This document shows positions 8,109-17,386 of a stretch of DNA of 64,000 nucleotides, one piece after another. Origin of the DNA: Croceicoccus mobilis. GTDB taxonomy: Bacteria; Pseudomonadota; Alphaproteobacteria; Sphingomonadales; Sphingomonadaceae. The notes under the pieces are model-generated. The model searched no databases and was not told the DNA's origin. It saw only the letters and a program-made list of their open reading frames with translations. The first letter of the stretch is position 1. Every line of letters begins with the position of its first letter. The DNA lies in assembly GCF_001661965.1 (NCBI RefSeq), contig NZ_LYWZ01000022.1:310001-374000 (forward strand), given 5' to 3'. Made by a program: the position numbers and the translations under genes.

Positions 8109-8469
8109 TGGCCTGAACCCGAAGTTTCTGCCAGCTAAGAGTAGAGCCTTGGGCCGTTTTGATGCGCATCGCTGGGCGTGATGGCAACAACCGTATTGGG
8201 GGCATGCCCTCCATACGGTTTGGCGTTTGATCCGGCCCCGATCTCTGCCGGGGCTCGGTTCCCGAGGTTGGAGTGGGGTCAGAAGTGGTTTTAGTCGTAT
8301 CGCCAGGCTTCCAGTTCCTGGCGGGCAACCGCCGTCGCCATCCCAGCGTCCTGCTCCTTCGAAACAGCGATGATCTGCTCCTCGCTGAACCTGTTCCGCT
8401 TCATTCGTCCGTCTCCTTGAAAGGGCCGGGCTCTACTAGTCTTTGGAGGAAATCTAAGGGCTCAGACCA
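8109..8469 (-). mobile_element. Internally deleted IS3-family (IS407-like) remnant with terminal inverted repeats
   Basis: The ends are imperfect inverted repeats of 18 bp: 8452-8469 (read on the minus strand TGGTCTGAGCCCTTAGAT) and 8109-8126 (TGGCCTGAACCCGAAGTT), matching at about 14 of 18 positions. Between them are the first ~22 codons of orfA and the last part of orfB, so roughly a kilobase of the element is missing. No clean target-site duplication was found next to the ends. Confidence 0.75.
8135..8404 (-). pseudogene. Fused IS3-family transposase remnant (orfA start joined to orfB end)
   Basis: The frame begins MKRNRFSEEQIIAVSKEQDA, the usual start of IS407-group OrfA, and after a few residues becomes RQELEAWRYD-stop-NHF-stop-PHSNLG, followed by NRAPAEIGAGSN, which is the end of the DDE transposase OrfB (normally xxEAWRxDYNxxRPHSSLGxxTPAE). 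Two stop codons replace a Tyr and an Arg. An internal deletion kept frame by chance. The product is not functional. Confidence 0.78.
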
Positions 8470-8513
8470 AGTCCGGCAAATGCACATTTTGCAGCGGTCC
8501 GACACCCACCGAC

Positions 8514-9584
8514 TTATTTAGCAACTAGCCCGCACGCCAGCACGGCGCGCCACCAGTCCTCATTGTCGAGATACCAGCGCAAGGTATCGGCGAAGCCAGT
8601 GGGAAAATCGCGGCTCGGCACATAGCCGATTTCCTCGCGCGCCTTCGTCTCGTCGATGGCATAGCGGCGGTCATGCCCCTTGCGGTCGGTGACGAAGGTT
8701 TTGAGCGTGTCGCTCGGCTGCCCCTTGGCCGCAGGCGCATCGGGGTAACGCTGGGCAAGCGATGGATCAGCGGCGAAGATCGCATCGACGCCGCGGCAGA
8801 TCTCTTCGATCACGATCAGATTCGGCAATTCCTGCCCGCCGCCGATATTATAGGTCTCGCCCGGCTTGCCGTTCTTCAGCACCGCCTCGATCCCGCGGCA
8901 GTGATCTTCGACATGCAGCCAGTCGCGCACGTTCATGCCATCGCCATAGATCGGCAGCGGCTTGCCCGACAAAGCATTCAGCAGGAACAGCGGGATCAGC
9001 TTTTCGGGATATTGATAGGGCCCGTAATTATTCGAACAATTGCTGGTCGTCACCTCCAGCCCAAAGGTGTGGTGATAGGCGCGCACCAGATGGTCGGACC
9101 CTGCTTTTGATGCGGAATAGGGGGAATTGGGCTGATATTGCGTCGTCTCGCTGAATGCCGGGTCATTGGGACCGAGCGATCCATAGACCTCATCGGTTGA
9201 GACATGGTGGAAGCGGTGCGGCTGGCCGCTGCCTTTTTCCAGCCAGACATCGCGCGCAGCCTTCAACAGGCTGTGCGTGCCGATGACATTGGTCTCGATA
9301 AATTCATCGGGCGCGCTGATCGAACGGTCGACATGGCTCTCCGCCGCGAAATGAACGATGGTGTCGATGCCGCGGTCTTCCAGCAGGCCTGTCACCAGCG
9401 CGGTGTCGCAAATGTCGCCGACGACCAGATCGACATCGGCTACGCCCTCGATCGTTTCGCGGTTACCCGCATAGGTCAGCTTGTCGAGCACGGTGATGGC
9501 GTCATCGGGATATTTCTCGCGCCAGTAATGCACGAAGTTGCCGCCGATGAAACCGGCCCCGCCGGTGACGAGAAGATCAGCCAA
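8514..9584 (-). CDS. rmlB: dTDP-glucose 4,6-dehydratase
   Basis: NAD-dependent extended SDR of 356 residues, second step of dTDP-L-rhamnose synthesis. Visible motifs are GGAGFIG near the N terminus, HFAAESHVDRS, the STDEVYG active-site segment and the catalytic YSASK. I start at the TTG at 9584: it overlaps the rmlD stop, has AGAGG upstream, and gives the standard length; longer in-frame extensions into rmlD are not conserved. It is last in the operon rmlA-rmlC-rmlD-rmlB. Confidence 0.95.
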   Translation of the reverse strand: MADLLVTGGAGFIGGNFVHYWREKYPDDAITVLDKLTYAGNRETIEGVADVDLVVGDICDTALVTGLLEDRGIDTIVHFAAESHVDRSISAPDEFIETNVIGTHSLLKAARDVWLEKGSGQPHRFHHVSTDEVYGSLGPNDPAFSETTQYQPNSPYSASKAGSDHLVRAYHHTFGLEVTTSNCSNNYGPYQYPEKLIPLFLLNALSGKPLPIYGDGMNVRDWLHVEDHCRGIEAVLKNGKPGETYNIGGGQELPNLIVIEEICRGVDAIFAADPSLAQRYPDAPAAKGQPSDTLKTFVTDRKGHDRRYAIDETKAREEIGYVPSRDFPTGFADTLRWYLDNEDWWRAVLACGLVAK

Positions 9585-10434
9585 GCTGTTGTACCTCTTT
9601 GAGCATGTGACGCAGGTTTTCCCGCCAGTGGATCGGTGCGACACCCGCCGCATCGCGCGTGGCCGCGCTGTCGAGCAGGGAGAAGGCCGGGCGCACCGCA
9701 GGAGTCGGGTAATCGCTGGTCGCAATCGGCCTGACATTGATGGTCTTGTCGATCAGGCCAAGCGCAGCCGCTTCCTCCCCGATGGCGACAGCGAAATCAT
9801 ACCAGCTGGCGACACCGGCATCCGAGAAATGCTGCACGCCGCTGACGCCGTTCAGGGCCAGCCCCCAGATTGCGCGCGCGAGCGAGTTTGCCCATGTCGG
9901 CGCACCGATCTGGTCGGCGACGACGCCAATCTCACCGCGTTCGCGCATCAGGCGCAGCATGGTGGCGACAAAGCTGGCCCCGCCCGCGGCATAGACCCAC
10001 GCCGTGCGCACGATCAGCGCGTCGCTACCCGCAGCATCCTCGCCCGCCGCCTTGCTGCGGCCATAGGCGGAAAGGGGGTTGCGCCTGTCATCCGGGCGAT
10101 AGGCCCGCGCGCTGGTGCCGTCGAACACGAAATCGGTCGAGACATGCGCCAGACGTGCCCCTGCCTTGTCACAGGCGGCGCGCAACACGGCGACAGCCTC
10201 GGCATTGATGCGCTGCGCCAGTTCCGGCTCGCTCTCGGCCCTGTCGACAGCAGTATAGGCCGCGGCATTGATGACGAGATCGGGCGCATGGGCCGACACG
10301 GCGCCGCGGATGGAATCGTCGTCAGCAAGGTCCATACCGCCCCGGTCGAGAGCGACCAGACCGACCTTTGCCGGAACGCTCGCCGCAAGGGCGCGGCCCA
10401 GCTGGCCTGACGCTCCGGTGACGAGCACCTTCAT
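9577..10434 (-). CDS. rmlD: dTDP-4-dehydrorhamnose reductase
   Basis: Final enzyme of dTDP-L-rhamnose synthesis, reducing dTDP-4-keto-L-rhamnose with NAD(P)H; 285 residues, normal length. It has the Rossmann motif GASGQLG at residues 7-13, the family segment VINAAAYTAVDRAE, and catalytic Tyr/Lys in YGRSKAAGE. The ATG overlaps the rmlC stop (ATGA), and its own stop overlaps the TTG start of rmlB. Confidence 0.95.
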   Translation of the reverse strand: MKVLVTGASGQLGRALAASVPAKVGLVALDRGGMDLADDDSIRGAVSAHAPDLVINAAAYTAVDRAESEPELAQRINAEAVAVLRAACDKAGARLAHVSTDFVFDGTSARAYRPDDRRNPLSAYGRSKAAGEDAAGSDALIVRTAWVYAAGGASFVATMLRLMRERGEIGVVADQIGAPTWANSLARAIWGLALNGVSGVQHFSDAGVASWYDFAVAIGEEAAALGLIDKTINVRPIATSDYPTPAVRPAFSLLDSAATRDAAGVAPIHWRENLRHMLKEVQQLG

Positions 10435-10976
10435 GCAAAAGCCTCGATCTTGCCGAGCGGCGTGCCCTTCTCGTCCTTGGCGGACAGGATCGGCGTTATG
10501 CCGTCAAGCGGCCATTCGATGCCGACCTCGGGATCGTCCCACGCCAGCGAATGCTCGCCCGACGGATCATAGCCGCCGCGACACTTGTAGAGGAAGTCGG
10601 TCCCATCCTCCAAGGTGAGGAACCCGTGCGCGAACCCTTCAGGCACCCACAGCATGCGGTGATTGGCCGCGCTCAGTTCGACCCCGACCCACTGGCCGAA
10701 GCTTGCGCTCGACCGCCTTATGTCGACGGCAACGTCGAAGACCGCGCCCGAAACCACGCGCACCAGCTTGCCCTGCGGCCCCGGATTCTGGAAATGCATG
10801 CCGCGCAGCACGCCGCGATTGCTGCGCGAATGGTTGTCTTGGCAAAATGCGATGTCGAGACCCGCCTCGGCAAAGCGGGCAGCGTTCCAGCTTTCCATGA
10901 AAAAGCCGCGCTCATCGCCGAAAACCTTGGGCTCGATGATCTTCACGCCCGGCAGTCGTGTATCGATAATCTCCAT
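10431..10976 (-). CDS. rmlC: dTDP-4-dehydrorhamnose 3,5-epimerase
   Basis: Cupin-fold epimerase of 181 residues, third step of dTDP-rhamnose synthesis. Family motifs are FGDERGFFMESWN near the N terminus, RGVLRGMHFQNP carrying the catalytic His, and WVPEGFAHGFLTLEDGTDFL with the second conserved His and Tyr region. The start at 10976 gives the usual N terminus (MEIIDTRLPGVKIIEP) four bases after the rmlA stop. Confidence 0.95.
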   Translation of the reverse strand: MEIIDTRLPGVKIIEPKVFGDERGFFMESWNAARFAEAGLDIAFCQDNHSRSNRGVLRGMHFQNPGPQGKLVRVVSGAVFDVAVDIRRSSASFGQWVGVELSAANHRMLWVPEGFAHGFLTLEDGTDFLYKCRGGYDPSGEHSLAWDDPEVGIEWPLDGITPILSAKDEKGTPLGKIEAFA

Positions 10977-10980
10977 GCGC

Positions 10981-11895
10981 TTAACGCAGCCCGCCGTCGA
11001 GCAGGCGCAGCAGATATTCGCCATAACCCGATTTCTTCAAAGGCTCGGCAATCTCACGCAGCTTGTCGCTGCTGATAAAGCCCTGCCGCCAGGCGATCTC
11101 CTCGGGGCAGCAGATCTTCAGCCCCTGCCTCTCCTCGGTAATACGGACATAGGTGCCGGCATCGAGCAGCGAGCCATGCGTGCCGGTATCGAGCAGCGAG
11201 CCATGCGTGCCGGTATCGAGCCACGCATAGCCGCGGCCCATGATTTCAACCGAGAGAGCATTGTCATCGAGATAGAGGCGATTGAGATCGGTAATCTCCA
11301 GCTCACCGCGCGGCGATGGCTTGAGGTCGCGGGCGCGGTCCACCACCGTCTCGTCATAGAAATACAGGCCGGTGACGGCATAATTCGATTTGGGCGCGGC
11401 CGGCTTTTCCTCAAGGCTGGTGGCGAGGCCCTTTTCGTCGAAGCCGACGACGCCATAGGCTTTCGGGTCCGAAACCCAATAGGCGAACACGGTGCCGCCG
11501 CTTTCGCGCGCATCGGCGGCGCGCAATTGTTCGGGCAGGCCATGGCCATAGAAGATATTGTCGCCAAGGACGAGCGCGCTGGGATGGCCATCGAGGAAGT
11601 CGGCACCAATGTGAAAGGCCTGCGCCAGCCCATCAGGGCTGGGCTGCACCGCATATTCGATCGCCAGCCCCCAGTCCGATCCATCACCCAGCAGCCGCTG
11701 GAACTGCGGCTGGTCTTCAGGCGTGGTGATGATCAGGATCTCGCGTATGCCCGCCAGCATCAGGACAGCCAGCGGGTAATAGATCATCGGCTTGTCATAC
11801 ACCGGCACGAGCTGTTTCGAAACGCCGCGGGTGAGCGGGTACAGCCGCGTGCCGGAGCCGCCGGCAAGCACGATGCCCTTACGCTTGGTAGTCAT
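10981..11895 (-). CDS. rmlA: Glucose-1-phosphate thymidylyltransferase with a 9-residue tandem duplication
   Basis: First enzyme of dTDP-rhamnose synthesis, joining dTTP and glucose-1-phosphate. Motifs: [13 protein letters not shown] and [17 protein letters not shown] near the N terminus, [10 protein letters not shown], and the C-terminal [13 protein letters not shown]. It has 304 residues, longer than the usual ~290. Part of the excess is an extra LDTGTHGSL unit next to the metal-binding Asp segment ([20 protein letters not shown]), where relatives have one copy. Whether the loop insertion is tolerated is unknown. The start at 11895 gives [13 protein letters not shown]. First gene of the rml operon. 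Confidence 0.92.
   Translation of the reverse strand: MTTKRKGIVLAGGSGTRLYPLTRGVSKQLVPVYDKPMIYYPLAVLMLAGIREILIITTPEDQPQFQRLLGDGSDWGLAIEYAVQPSPDGLAQAFHIGADFLDGHPSALVLGDNIFYGHGLPEQLRAADARESGGTVFAYWVSDPKAYGVVGFDEKGLATSLEEKPAAPKSNYAVTGLYFYDETVVDRARDLKPSPRGELEITDLNRLYLDDNALSVEIMGRGYAWLDTGTHGSLLDTGTHGSLLDAGTYVRITEERQGLKICCPEEIAWRQGFISSDKLREIAEPLKKSGYGEYLLRLLDGGLR
11161..11214. repeat. Two perfect 27-bp tandem copies inside rmlA
   Basis: 11161-11187 and 11188-11214 are identical; the sequence on each side (ATCGAG after, GTGCCGGC before) continues the pattern partly. Each unit encodes nine residues, so the frame is kept. This is a typical slipped-strand duplication. Confidence 0.95.
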
Positions 11896-12106
11896 TGCTC
11901 GGTCCTGATGATTGCGCGCCCGGTGCGATACGGGAGGGATTGGGGCAAGGGCTGACCCGCCCTGTTTGCACAATACGATAGGAACAGCTCAGGCGCGAAG
12001 CAAGGCGGCTAACCCATCGTTCCCCTGCTGTAATTTCACGAATTGCCGGGATAATTCACGCAGGAAAGCATGACCGGACCCCTGCCGAAAAGCTGCCCGC
12101 ACAGCA

Positions 12107-12505
12107 TCATGAAGCGAACAGGAGCGGCCAGATCACCATGCCAAGACCGATCAGGCTGACCAGATATACAAAGGTGCGAACCACCGGAACGCCCGCCCAG
12201 TATAGCGGCAAATAGACAATGCGCGCACCCAGCCAGATCCAGCCGCCCATGCCCGTCCAAAAGCTGGCCTTGCCCGCCAACACGACGCCCAGCAGGGCAA
12301 TGATCGCAACCGGAAGCGTTTCCATGAAATTGCCACGCGCACGGCCCAGCCTGCCGGCGATTGGGTTCAGCGGCGGCAGGTCTTCATCACGCGCGCCGGT
12401 ATTCCATTTCTTTCCATATTGCTTGGTCTTGAAATGGGCCTCGGCAAAGACGTGCACCATCAGCAGGATCGCGGCATAAACCAGAATACGGATTTCGACG
12501 GCCAT
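12107..12505 (-). CDS. MAPEG-family membrane protein
   Basis: A 132-residue protein with four membrane segments and the features of the MAPEG superfamily (membrane-associated eicosanoid/glutathione metabolism): a polar cytosolic loop after TM1 (YGKKWNTGARDEDLPPLNPI), then GRLGRARGNFMETLPVAIIA with the conserved Arg, Asn and Glu, and RIVYLPLYWAGVPVVRT later. Bacterial members are poorly characterised. The ATG at 12505 follows GGGAGATAAT; a TTG one codon upstream is unlikely. It stands alone between rmlA and the divergent ugd. Confidence 0.85.
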   Translation of the reverse strand: MAVEIRILVYAAILLMVHVFAEAHFKTKQYGKKWNTGARDEDLPPLNPIAGRLGRARGNFMETLPVAIIALLGVVLAGKASFWTGMGGWIWLGARIVYLPLYWAGVPVVRTFVYLVSLIGLGMVIWPLLFAS

Positions 12506-12737
12506 CAATTATCTCCCTTGCCTGACCGCACCCACGCTCGCGGCCTCTTTGTCTTCTCGGGAATGCGGCAATTTCCCGCATGGGTCCATCACCAGACGGC
12601 CTGTCACGATATAGACATGCCAGCCGGCCAACGCATCCCACAGCGATAACGCCTTGTCTTGCCTTTTCCATCCCTTGCGACGACAAGGCCCGCATTCCTG
12701 ATCGGACCAAAGCCGACATGTCATTGAGAGTTTGAAA

Positions 12738-13904
12738 ATGAAGATCGCCGTTTTCGGCCTCGGCTATGTCGGGCTGGCCAATGCCGTATTGCTGGCCCAG
12801 AACAACGAGGTGGTGGCCGTCGACATCTCGGCCGAGCGTGTTGCCATGCTGAATGATCGCAAGTCGCCGATCATCGACGCCGAGCTGGAAGATTTCCTCG
12901 CCTCACGCTCCCTCGACCTGACCGCGACGCTGGATGCGAAGCAGGCGCTCGATGGTGCCGATTTCGTCGTGGTGGCGACCCCGACAAACTATGATGTCGA
13001 CACCAACAAGTTCAACACCGGCTCGGTCGAGGATGTCATCGAAACGGCGATCGAAGCGGCCCCGCAGGCAACCATCGTCATCAAATCGACGATCCCGGTC
13101 GGCTATGTGAAGGCGCTGCGCGAGAGGCTGGGCGCCGACCAGATCATCTTCAGCCCGGAATTCCTGCGCGAAGGGCGCGCGCTTTACGACAACCTCCACC
13201 CCTCGCGCATTATCGTGGGGGAGCAGTCGGAGCGGGCGCGCAGGTTCGCCGGCCTGCTTGTCGAAGGCGCCGAGAAGGAGGATATCGCGGTCCTCTTCAC
13301 CGACGCCGACGAGGCCGAGGCGATCAAGCTTTTCGCCAACACCTATCTCGCCATGCGCGTCGCCTTCTTCAATGAACTGGACAGCTATGCGATCGCGGGC
13401 GGCATGGACACACGGCAAATCATCGACGGGGTCAGCCTCGATCCGCGGATCGGGGGGCACTACAACAACCCCAGCTTCGGCTATGGCGGCTATTGCCTGC
13501 CCAAGGATACCAAGCAGCTTCTCGCCAATTATTCGGAAGTGCCGCAGAACCTGATCCGCGCGATCGTCGATGCCAATCGCACGCGCAAGGATTTCCTCGC
13601 CGACCAGATCCTTGAGCGGAAGCCGAAGAAGGTGGGTGTCTATCGCCTGGTGATGAAGGCGGGGTCCGACAATTTCCGCCAATCCTCGATCCAGGGCATC
13701 ATGAAGCGGATCAAGGGCAAAGGCGTCGAAGTCGTGGTGTACGAGCCCAACATGGACGTCGACAGTTTCTTCGGATCGAAGGTCATGCGCGACCTCGATG
13801 CGTTCAAGGAAGAATGCGATGTCATTATCGCCAACCGCATGAGCGATTCGATCGTCGACGTGAAGGACAAGGTATTCACCCGCGACCTTTTCGGTTCCGA
13901 CTAA
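12738..13904 (+). CDS. ugd: UDP-glucose 6-dehydrogenase
   Basis: NAD-dependent four-electron dehydrogenase making UDP-glucuronate for surface polysaccharide; 388 residues. The Rossmann motif [10 protein letters not shown] is at the N terminus, [20 protein letters not shown] contains the conserved Glu, and the catalytic Cys is in [12 protein letters not shown]. The length matches the short bacterial form. The ATG at 12738 is preferred over a TTG two codons earlier because a GAGAG stretch precedes it and the Rossmann strand then starts normally. It supplies envelope sugar together with the nearby rml genes. Confidence 0.94.
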   Translation: MKIAVFGLGYVGLANAVLLAQNNEVVAVDISAERVAMLNDRKSPIIDAELEDFLASRSLDLTATLDAKQALDGADFVVVATPTNYDVDTNKFNTGSVEDVIETAIEAAPQATIVIKSTIPVGYVKALRERLGADQIIFSPEFLREGRALYDNLHPSRIIVGEQSERARRFAGLLVEGAEKEDIAVLFTDADEAEAIKLFANTYLAMRVAFFNELDSYAIAGGMDTRQIIDGVSLDPRIGGHYNNPSFGYGGYCLPKDTKQLLANYSEVPQNLIRAIVDANRTRKDFLADQILERKPKKVGVYRLVMKAGSDNFRQSSIQGIMKRIKGKGVEVVVYEPNMDVDSFFGSKVMRDLDAFKEECDVIIANRMSDSIVDVKDKVFTRDLFGSD

Positions 13905-14018
13905 CCGGGCGCGGTGTGCGATAGCCCGCCGGGAATTGCCGAAACCATACTGCATTGCGCAATTTTAATCCGGCTGGGTGCTTCACAGCGCGGCTCTCAC
14001 GGGTAAGGAACGTATTCG

Positions 14019-15872
14019 ATGCAAGATACGAATCACGTTTCCGCCGCCGTCTCGCGCGCAGTCCCTCCTCCGGCCCGGGGCGTTGCCTCGCTCGACCTGT
14101 GGCCGATCGGCAATTGCCAATGCAGCGCGCTGATCGACACCGAAGCAACTTTCAGCTGGGCCTGCCTGCCCCGTGTCGATGGCGACCCGGTGTTCTGCTC
14201 GCTGATCGACCACGGCAAACAGGGCGAGGAAGATCGCGGTTTCTGGTCGATCTCGCTGGAAGGCGGCAAGGTGGTGGGGCAGGAATATGTCCGCAACACC
14301 CCGATCCTGAAGACCAGCTTTGCCGACGATGATGGCAATGCCTTTGACGTCTTCGATTTCTGCCCCCGCTACAAGCATCGCGGTCGCATGTATCGCCCGG
14401 TCGCCTTCGTGCGCATCGTGCGCCCCGTATCGGGCTCTCCGCGTATGCGCATGGCGCTGCGTCCGGCCTGCGAATATGGCGCGACCACGCCCGAACGCAG
14501 CTTTGGATCGAGCCATGTTTCCTATCGCATGCCCGCGATGGGCATGCGCCTCACCACCGATGCGCCGGTTGGCCTCGTGCAGCAGGAAAGCCCTTTCCGG
14601 GTCGAGAACGACCTGCATTTCTTTTTCGGCCCCGATGAAAGCTTTGCGGGCGCGATCGATTCCGGCATTTCGGAAATGCTCACCCGCACGACCGAGGAAT
14701 GGCAGCACTGGGTGCGCGGGCTTGCCATTCCGTTCGAATGGCAGGACGCGGTCATCCGCTCGGCCATCGGGCTGAAGCTGTGCCAGCATGAAGACACCGG
14801 CGCGATCGTCGCCGCGCTCACGACTTCCATTCCCGAGCATGCCGATTCAGGGCGCAACTGGGATTACCGCTATTGCTGGGTTCGCGATGCCTATTACACG
14901 GTGCAGGCGCTGAACCGGATCGGCGCGCTGGACGTGCTGGAAAGCTATCTCCAATATCTCCGCAACATCGTCGACAATGCACAGGGCGGACATATCCAGC
15001 CGCTTTATGACGTGCGCGGCAATGGGGAATTACTCGAATGGGAAGCGCCGGCATTGGCCGGTTATCGCGGCATGGGTCCGGTGCGCGTGGGCAATGACGC
15101 ATGGCGGCAGGTGCAACATGATGCCTATGGCCAGATCATCCTGTCATCGGCGCAGGCCTTTGCCGACCAGCGCCTGCTGCGCACGTCGGGGGTGGAGGAT
15201 TTCACCTCGCTCGAACGCGTTGGCGAACGTGCGCTGAAGGTCTGGTCGACGCCCGATGCGGGTCTGTGGGAGCTCAGGAATTCCACCCACATCCACACCT
15301 ATTCCGCCGCCATGTGCTGGGCCGCTGCCGACAGGCTGGCCCATGCAGCGCAGGCCCTGGGCCTGACCGAGCGCGAGGAATATTGGAAAACCCACGCCGC
15401 CCGCGTGCAGGATGCGATCCTGAAAGCGGCATGGAACGAAAAGACCGGCGCGATCGCCGCGACCTTTGGCGGCGACCAGCGCGATGCGAGCCTGCTGCAG
15501 CTCCTTGACCTGCGCTTTATCTCAAAGGACGACCCGAAGTTCCTCTCGACATTGGGCGTGCTTGAAAGCGCATTGCGCCGCGGCGACCACATGCTGCGTT
15601 ATGACAGCGAGGACGATTTCGGCCTGCCGCACACCGCCTTCAACGTCTGTACCTTCTGGCTGATCGAGGCGCTGCACCACACCGGCCGCAGCGAAGAGGC
15701 GCGCACATTGTTCGAAGCCATGCTCGACCGTCGCACCGGCGCAGGCATGCTGAGCGAGGACATCGACCCCAAATCACTGGAACTATGGGGCAATTACCCG
15801 CAGACCTATTCGCTGGTCGGCATCATCAATTGCGCGGTCATGCTTACGAAAAGCTGGAACGAATACCGCTGA
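14019..15872 (+). CDS. Glycoside hydrolase family 15 (glucoamylase/trehalase-type)
   Basis: A 617-residue protein without signal peptide, therefore probably cytoplasmic. Residues ~20-210 form the N-terminal beta-domain common in bacterial GH15 proteins; the (alpha/alpha)6 barrel starts around residue 250 with NWDYRYCWVRDAYYTVQAL, the hallmark of this family. Catalytic Glu residues should lie in the middle (GELLEWEAP) and near the C terminus (AGMLSEDIDP). GH15 members hydrolyse alpha-glucans or trehalose; the substrate cannot be told from sequence alone. It stands 114 bp after ugd. Confidence 0.88.
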   Translation: MQDTNHVSAAVSRAVPPPARGVASLDLWPIGNCQCSALIDTEATFSWACLPRVDGDPVFCSLIDHGKQGEEDRGFWSISLEGGKVVGQEYVRNTPILKTSFADDDGNAFDVFDFCPRYKHRGRMYRPVAFVRIVRPVSGSPRMRMALRPACEYGATTPERSFGSSHVSYRMPAMGMRLTTDAPVGLVQQESPFRVENDLHFFFGPDESFAGAIDSGISEMLTRTTEEWQHWVRGLAIPFEWQDAVIRSAIGLKLCQHEDTGAIVAALTTSIPEHADSGRNWDYRYCWVRDAYYTVQALNRIGALDVLESYLQYLRNIVDNAQGGHIQPLYDVRGNGELLEWEAPALAGYRGMGPVRVGNDAWRQVQHDAYGQIILSSAQAFADQRLLRTSGVEDFTSLERVGERALKVWSTPDAGLWELRNSTHIHTYSAAMCWAAADRLAHAAQALGLTEREEYWKTHAARVQDAILKAAWNEKTGAIAATFGGDQRDASLLQLLDLRFISKDDPKFLSTLGVLESALRRGDHMLRYDSEDDFGLPHTAFNVCTFWLIEALHHTGRSEEARTLFEAMLDRRTGAGMLSEDIDPKSLELWGNYPQTYSLVGIINCAVMLTKSWNEYR

Positions 15873-15893
15873 TCAGCCGCGCGCGGGAAGCGC

Positions 15894-16025
15894 TCAGTTG
15901 ATCGCTTCCTCGCCGGCCCGGCCAACGGACTGCACGTCCTCGCCAAAGCCCTTTACCGTGTTGCACGCGGCGAGAGAGATGAAGCTTGCGGTAAGCGCGG
16001 TGAAAAGCACGGTCTTGCGAAACAT
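15894..16025 (-). CDS. Entericidin-like small lipoprotein
   Basis: A 43-residue lipoprotein: MFRKTVLFTALTASFISLAA followed by the lipidated Cys and then NTVKGFGEDVQSVGRAGE. The Cys-NTxxGxGxD pattern is that of the EcnA/EcnB family. Entericidins were described as a stress-linked antidote/toxin pair in enterobacteria; in alphaproteobacteria the role is unknown. It is divergent from the ion-channel gene. Confidence 0.85.
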   Translation of the reverse strand: MFRKTVLFTALTASFISLAACNTVKGFGEDVQSVGRAGEEAIN

Positions 16026-16149
16026 CGCCTTTGGTGTCCCGAACGGTTGAACTACGCCACAGTTAGCGCCGATGAAGATTTGCGCAACATGAATGAAAAG
16101 CCGGGAGCGGGGGTTTTCATCTGCGCCCCGCCCCGCCATGCTGCCCGAC

Positions 16150-17256
16150 ATGACGATGAAGCGCCCCTGGCTCCGCCTCCTCGCCCTGCTGGCCCTTTTG
16201 CTGCCGGTCCTTTCCACCCCCGCATTCGCGCAGGATCCGCCATCATCGGATAGCTCTGGCGACACCATGATCGTCGCCACCCGCGAAGCTCCGCCCTTTG
16301 CGATGCGCACCGCCGACGGCAAATGGGAAGGGCTTGCCATCGGGCTGTGGGATGAAATCGCTCAGAAGGAAGGCTATGACTACCGGCTGGTAGAAGCCGA
16401 CCTGTCCGACATGATCGACGGCCTGCCGCGCGGCGAATATGACGCCAGCGTCGGCGCGCTGACCATCACGGCAGAGCGCGAGAAGCAGGTCGATTTCACG
16501 CATGCCTTCCATTCGACGGGCTTCGGCATCGCGGTCAAATCGGGCGGTCCGGACTGGCTTTCCCTCTTGGCCAGCTTTTTCAGCATGAGCTTCCTTATGG
16601 GGCTTGCCCCGCTGATCCTGGTGCTGGGCTTCGTCGGCTTCCTGTTCTGGATGGCCGAAAGGCGCAGGAACGAGGAGGAATTCCCCCGGGACATTCGCGG
16701 ACTGGGATCGGGTTTCTGGTTTTCCGCCGTGACCATGACCACGGTCGGCTATGGCGACAAGGCGCCTCGTACGCCTGCGGGCAAGATCGTCGCGCTGGTC
16801 TGGATGTTCGCCGCCCTGCTCATCACCAGCACCTTTACCGGCATGCTCGCCTCCTCGCTCACTGCCGGACGGCTGGGTGGAGAAATCAGCAGCCCGGCCG
16901 ACCTGCTCGACAAAAAGGTCGGCGTGATCGGCGATTCGGCGGCGGAGCAATGGCTTGCGCAGGACGGCATCGCTTCGGACGCAAGTTTCGACGATGCCTC
17001 TGCCGGGCTAGCCGCGCTGGAGGATGGGGAGATCGACGCCTTTGTCCATGACGATCCGCTACTGCGCTATTTGCTGAGAAAAAGCGACCTTGGCGATGTG
17101 CGCCTGCTGCCCGGATCGTTCGGACGACAGGACTATGGCATCGCCTTGCCGCCCGGCAGCCCGTTGCGCGAAACGATCGACCGCGACCTGCTGGAACAGA
17201 TCGAGGGCGAGGAATGGAAGGGCATGCTGACCCGTGCATTGGGCGACGGCAGTTAA
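16150..17256 (+). CDS. GluR0-like ligand-gated potassium channel
   Basis: A 368-residue protein built like prokaryotic ionotropic glutamate receptors. It has a signal peptide (LLALLALLLPVLSTPAFAQ) and a periplasmic binding-protein lobe interrupted by a two-TM channel: TM1 near residues 147-170, a re-entrant loop with the potassium selectivity filter TVGYGD (residue ~198), and TM2 (IVALVWMFAALLITSTFTG). The second half of the binding domain follows (AGRLGGEISSPADLLDKKVG). The first lobe has the bacterial solute-binding pattern GALTITAEREKQVDFTHAF. Ligand unknown, probably an amino acid. Start: ATG at 16150 places the signal peptide correctly; ATGs at 16138 and 16156 are alternatives. Confidence 0.88.
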   Translation: MTMKRPWLRLLALLALLLPVLSTPAFAQDPPSSDSSGDTMIVATREAPPFAMRTADGKWEGLAIGLWDEIAQKEGYDYRLVEADLSDMIDGLPRGEYDASVGALTITAEREKQVDFTHAFHSTGFGIAVKSGGPDWLSLLASFFSMSFLMGLAPLILVLGFVGFLFWMAERRRNEEEFPRDIRGLGSGFWFSAVTMTTVGYGDKAPRTPAGKIVALVWMFAALLITSTFTGMLASSLTAGRLGGEISSPADLLDKKVGVIGDSAAEQWLAQDGIASDASFDDASAGLAALEDGEIDAFVHDDPLLRYLLRKSDLGDVRLLPGSFGRQDYGIALPPGSPLRETIDRDLLEQIEGEEWKGMLTRALGDGS

Positions 17257-17386
17257 CATCTGGCCGAGCGGCCCTTGCCATATCAGGCAGTGATGACCAG
17301 ATTTCTTGAAAGAGCTGTTTTACACTGCTAATACACCAACAGGAAAGACGGGGTACGTTCGTGTGCCCACAGCATCCGGGGAAACG

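Noticed and set aside
12903-13955. Minus-strand open frame opposite ugd (350 codons)
   Set aside because: Mirror frame of a well-conserved gene; no start signal and no domain.
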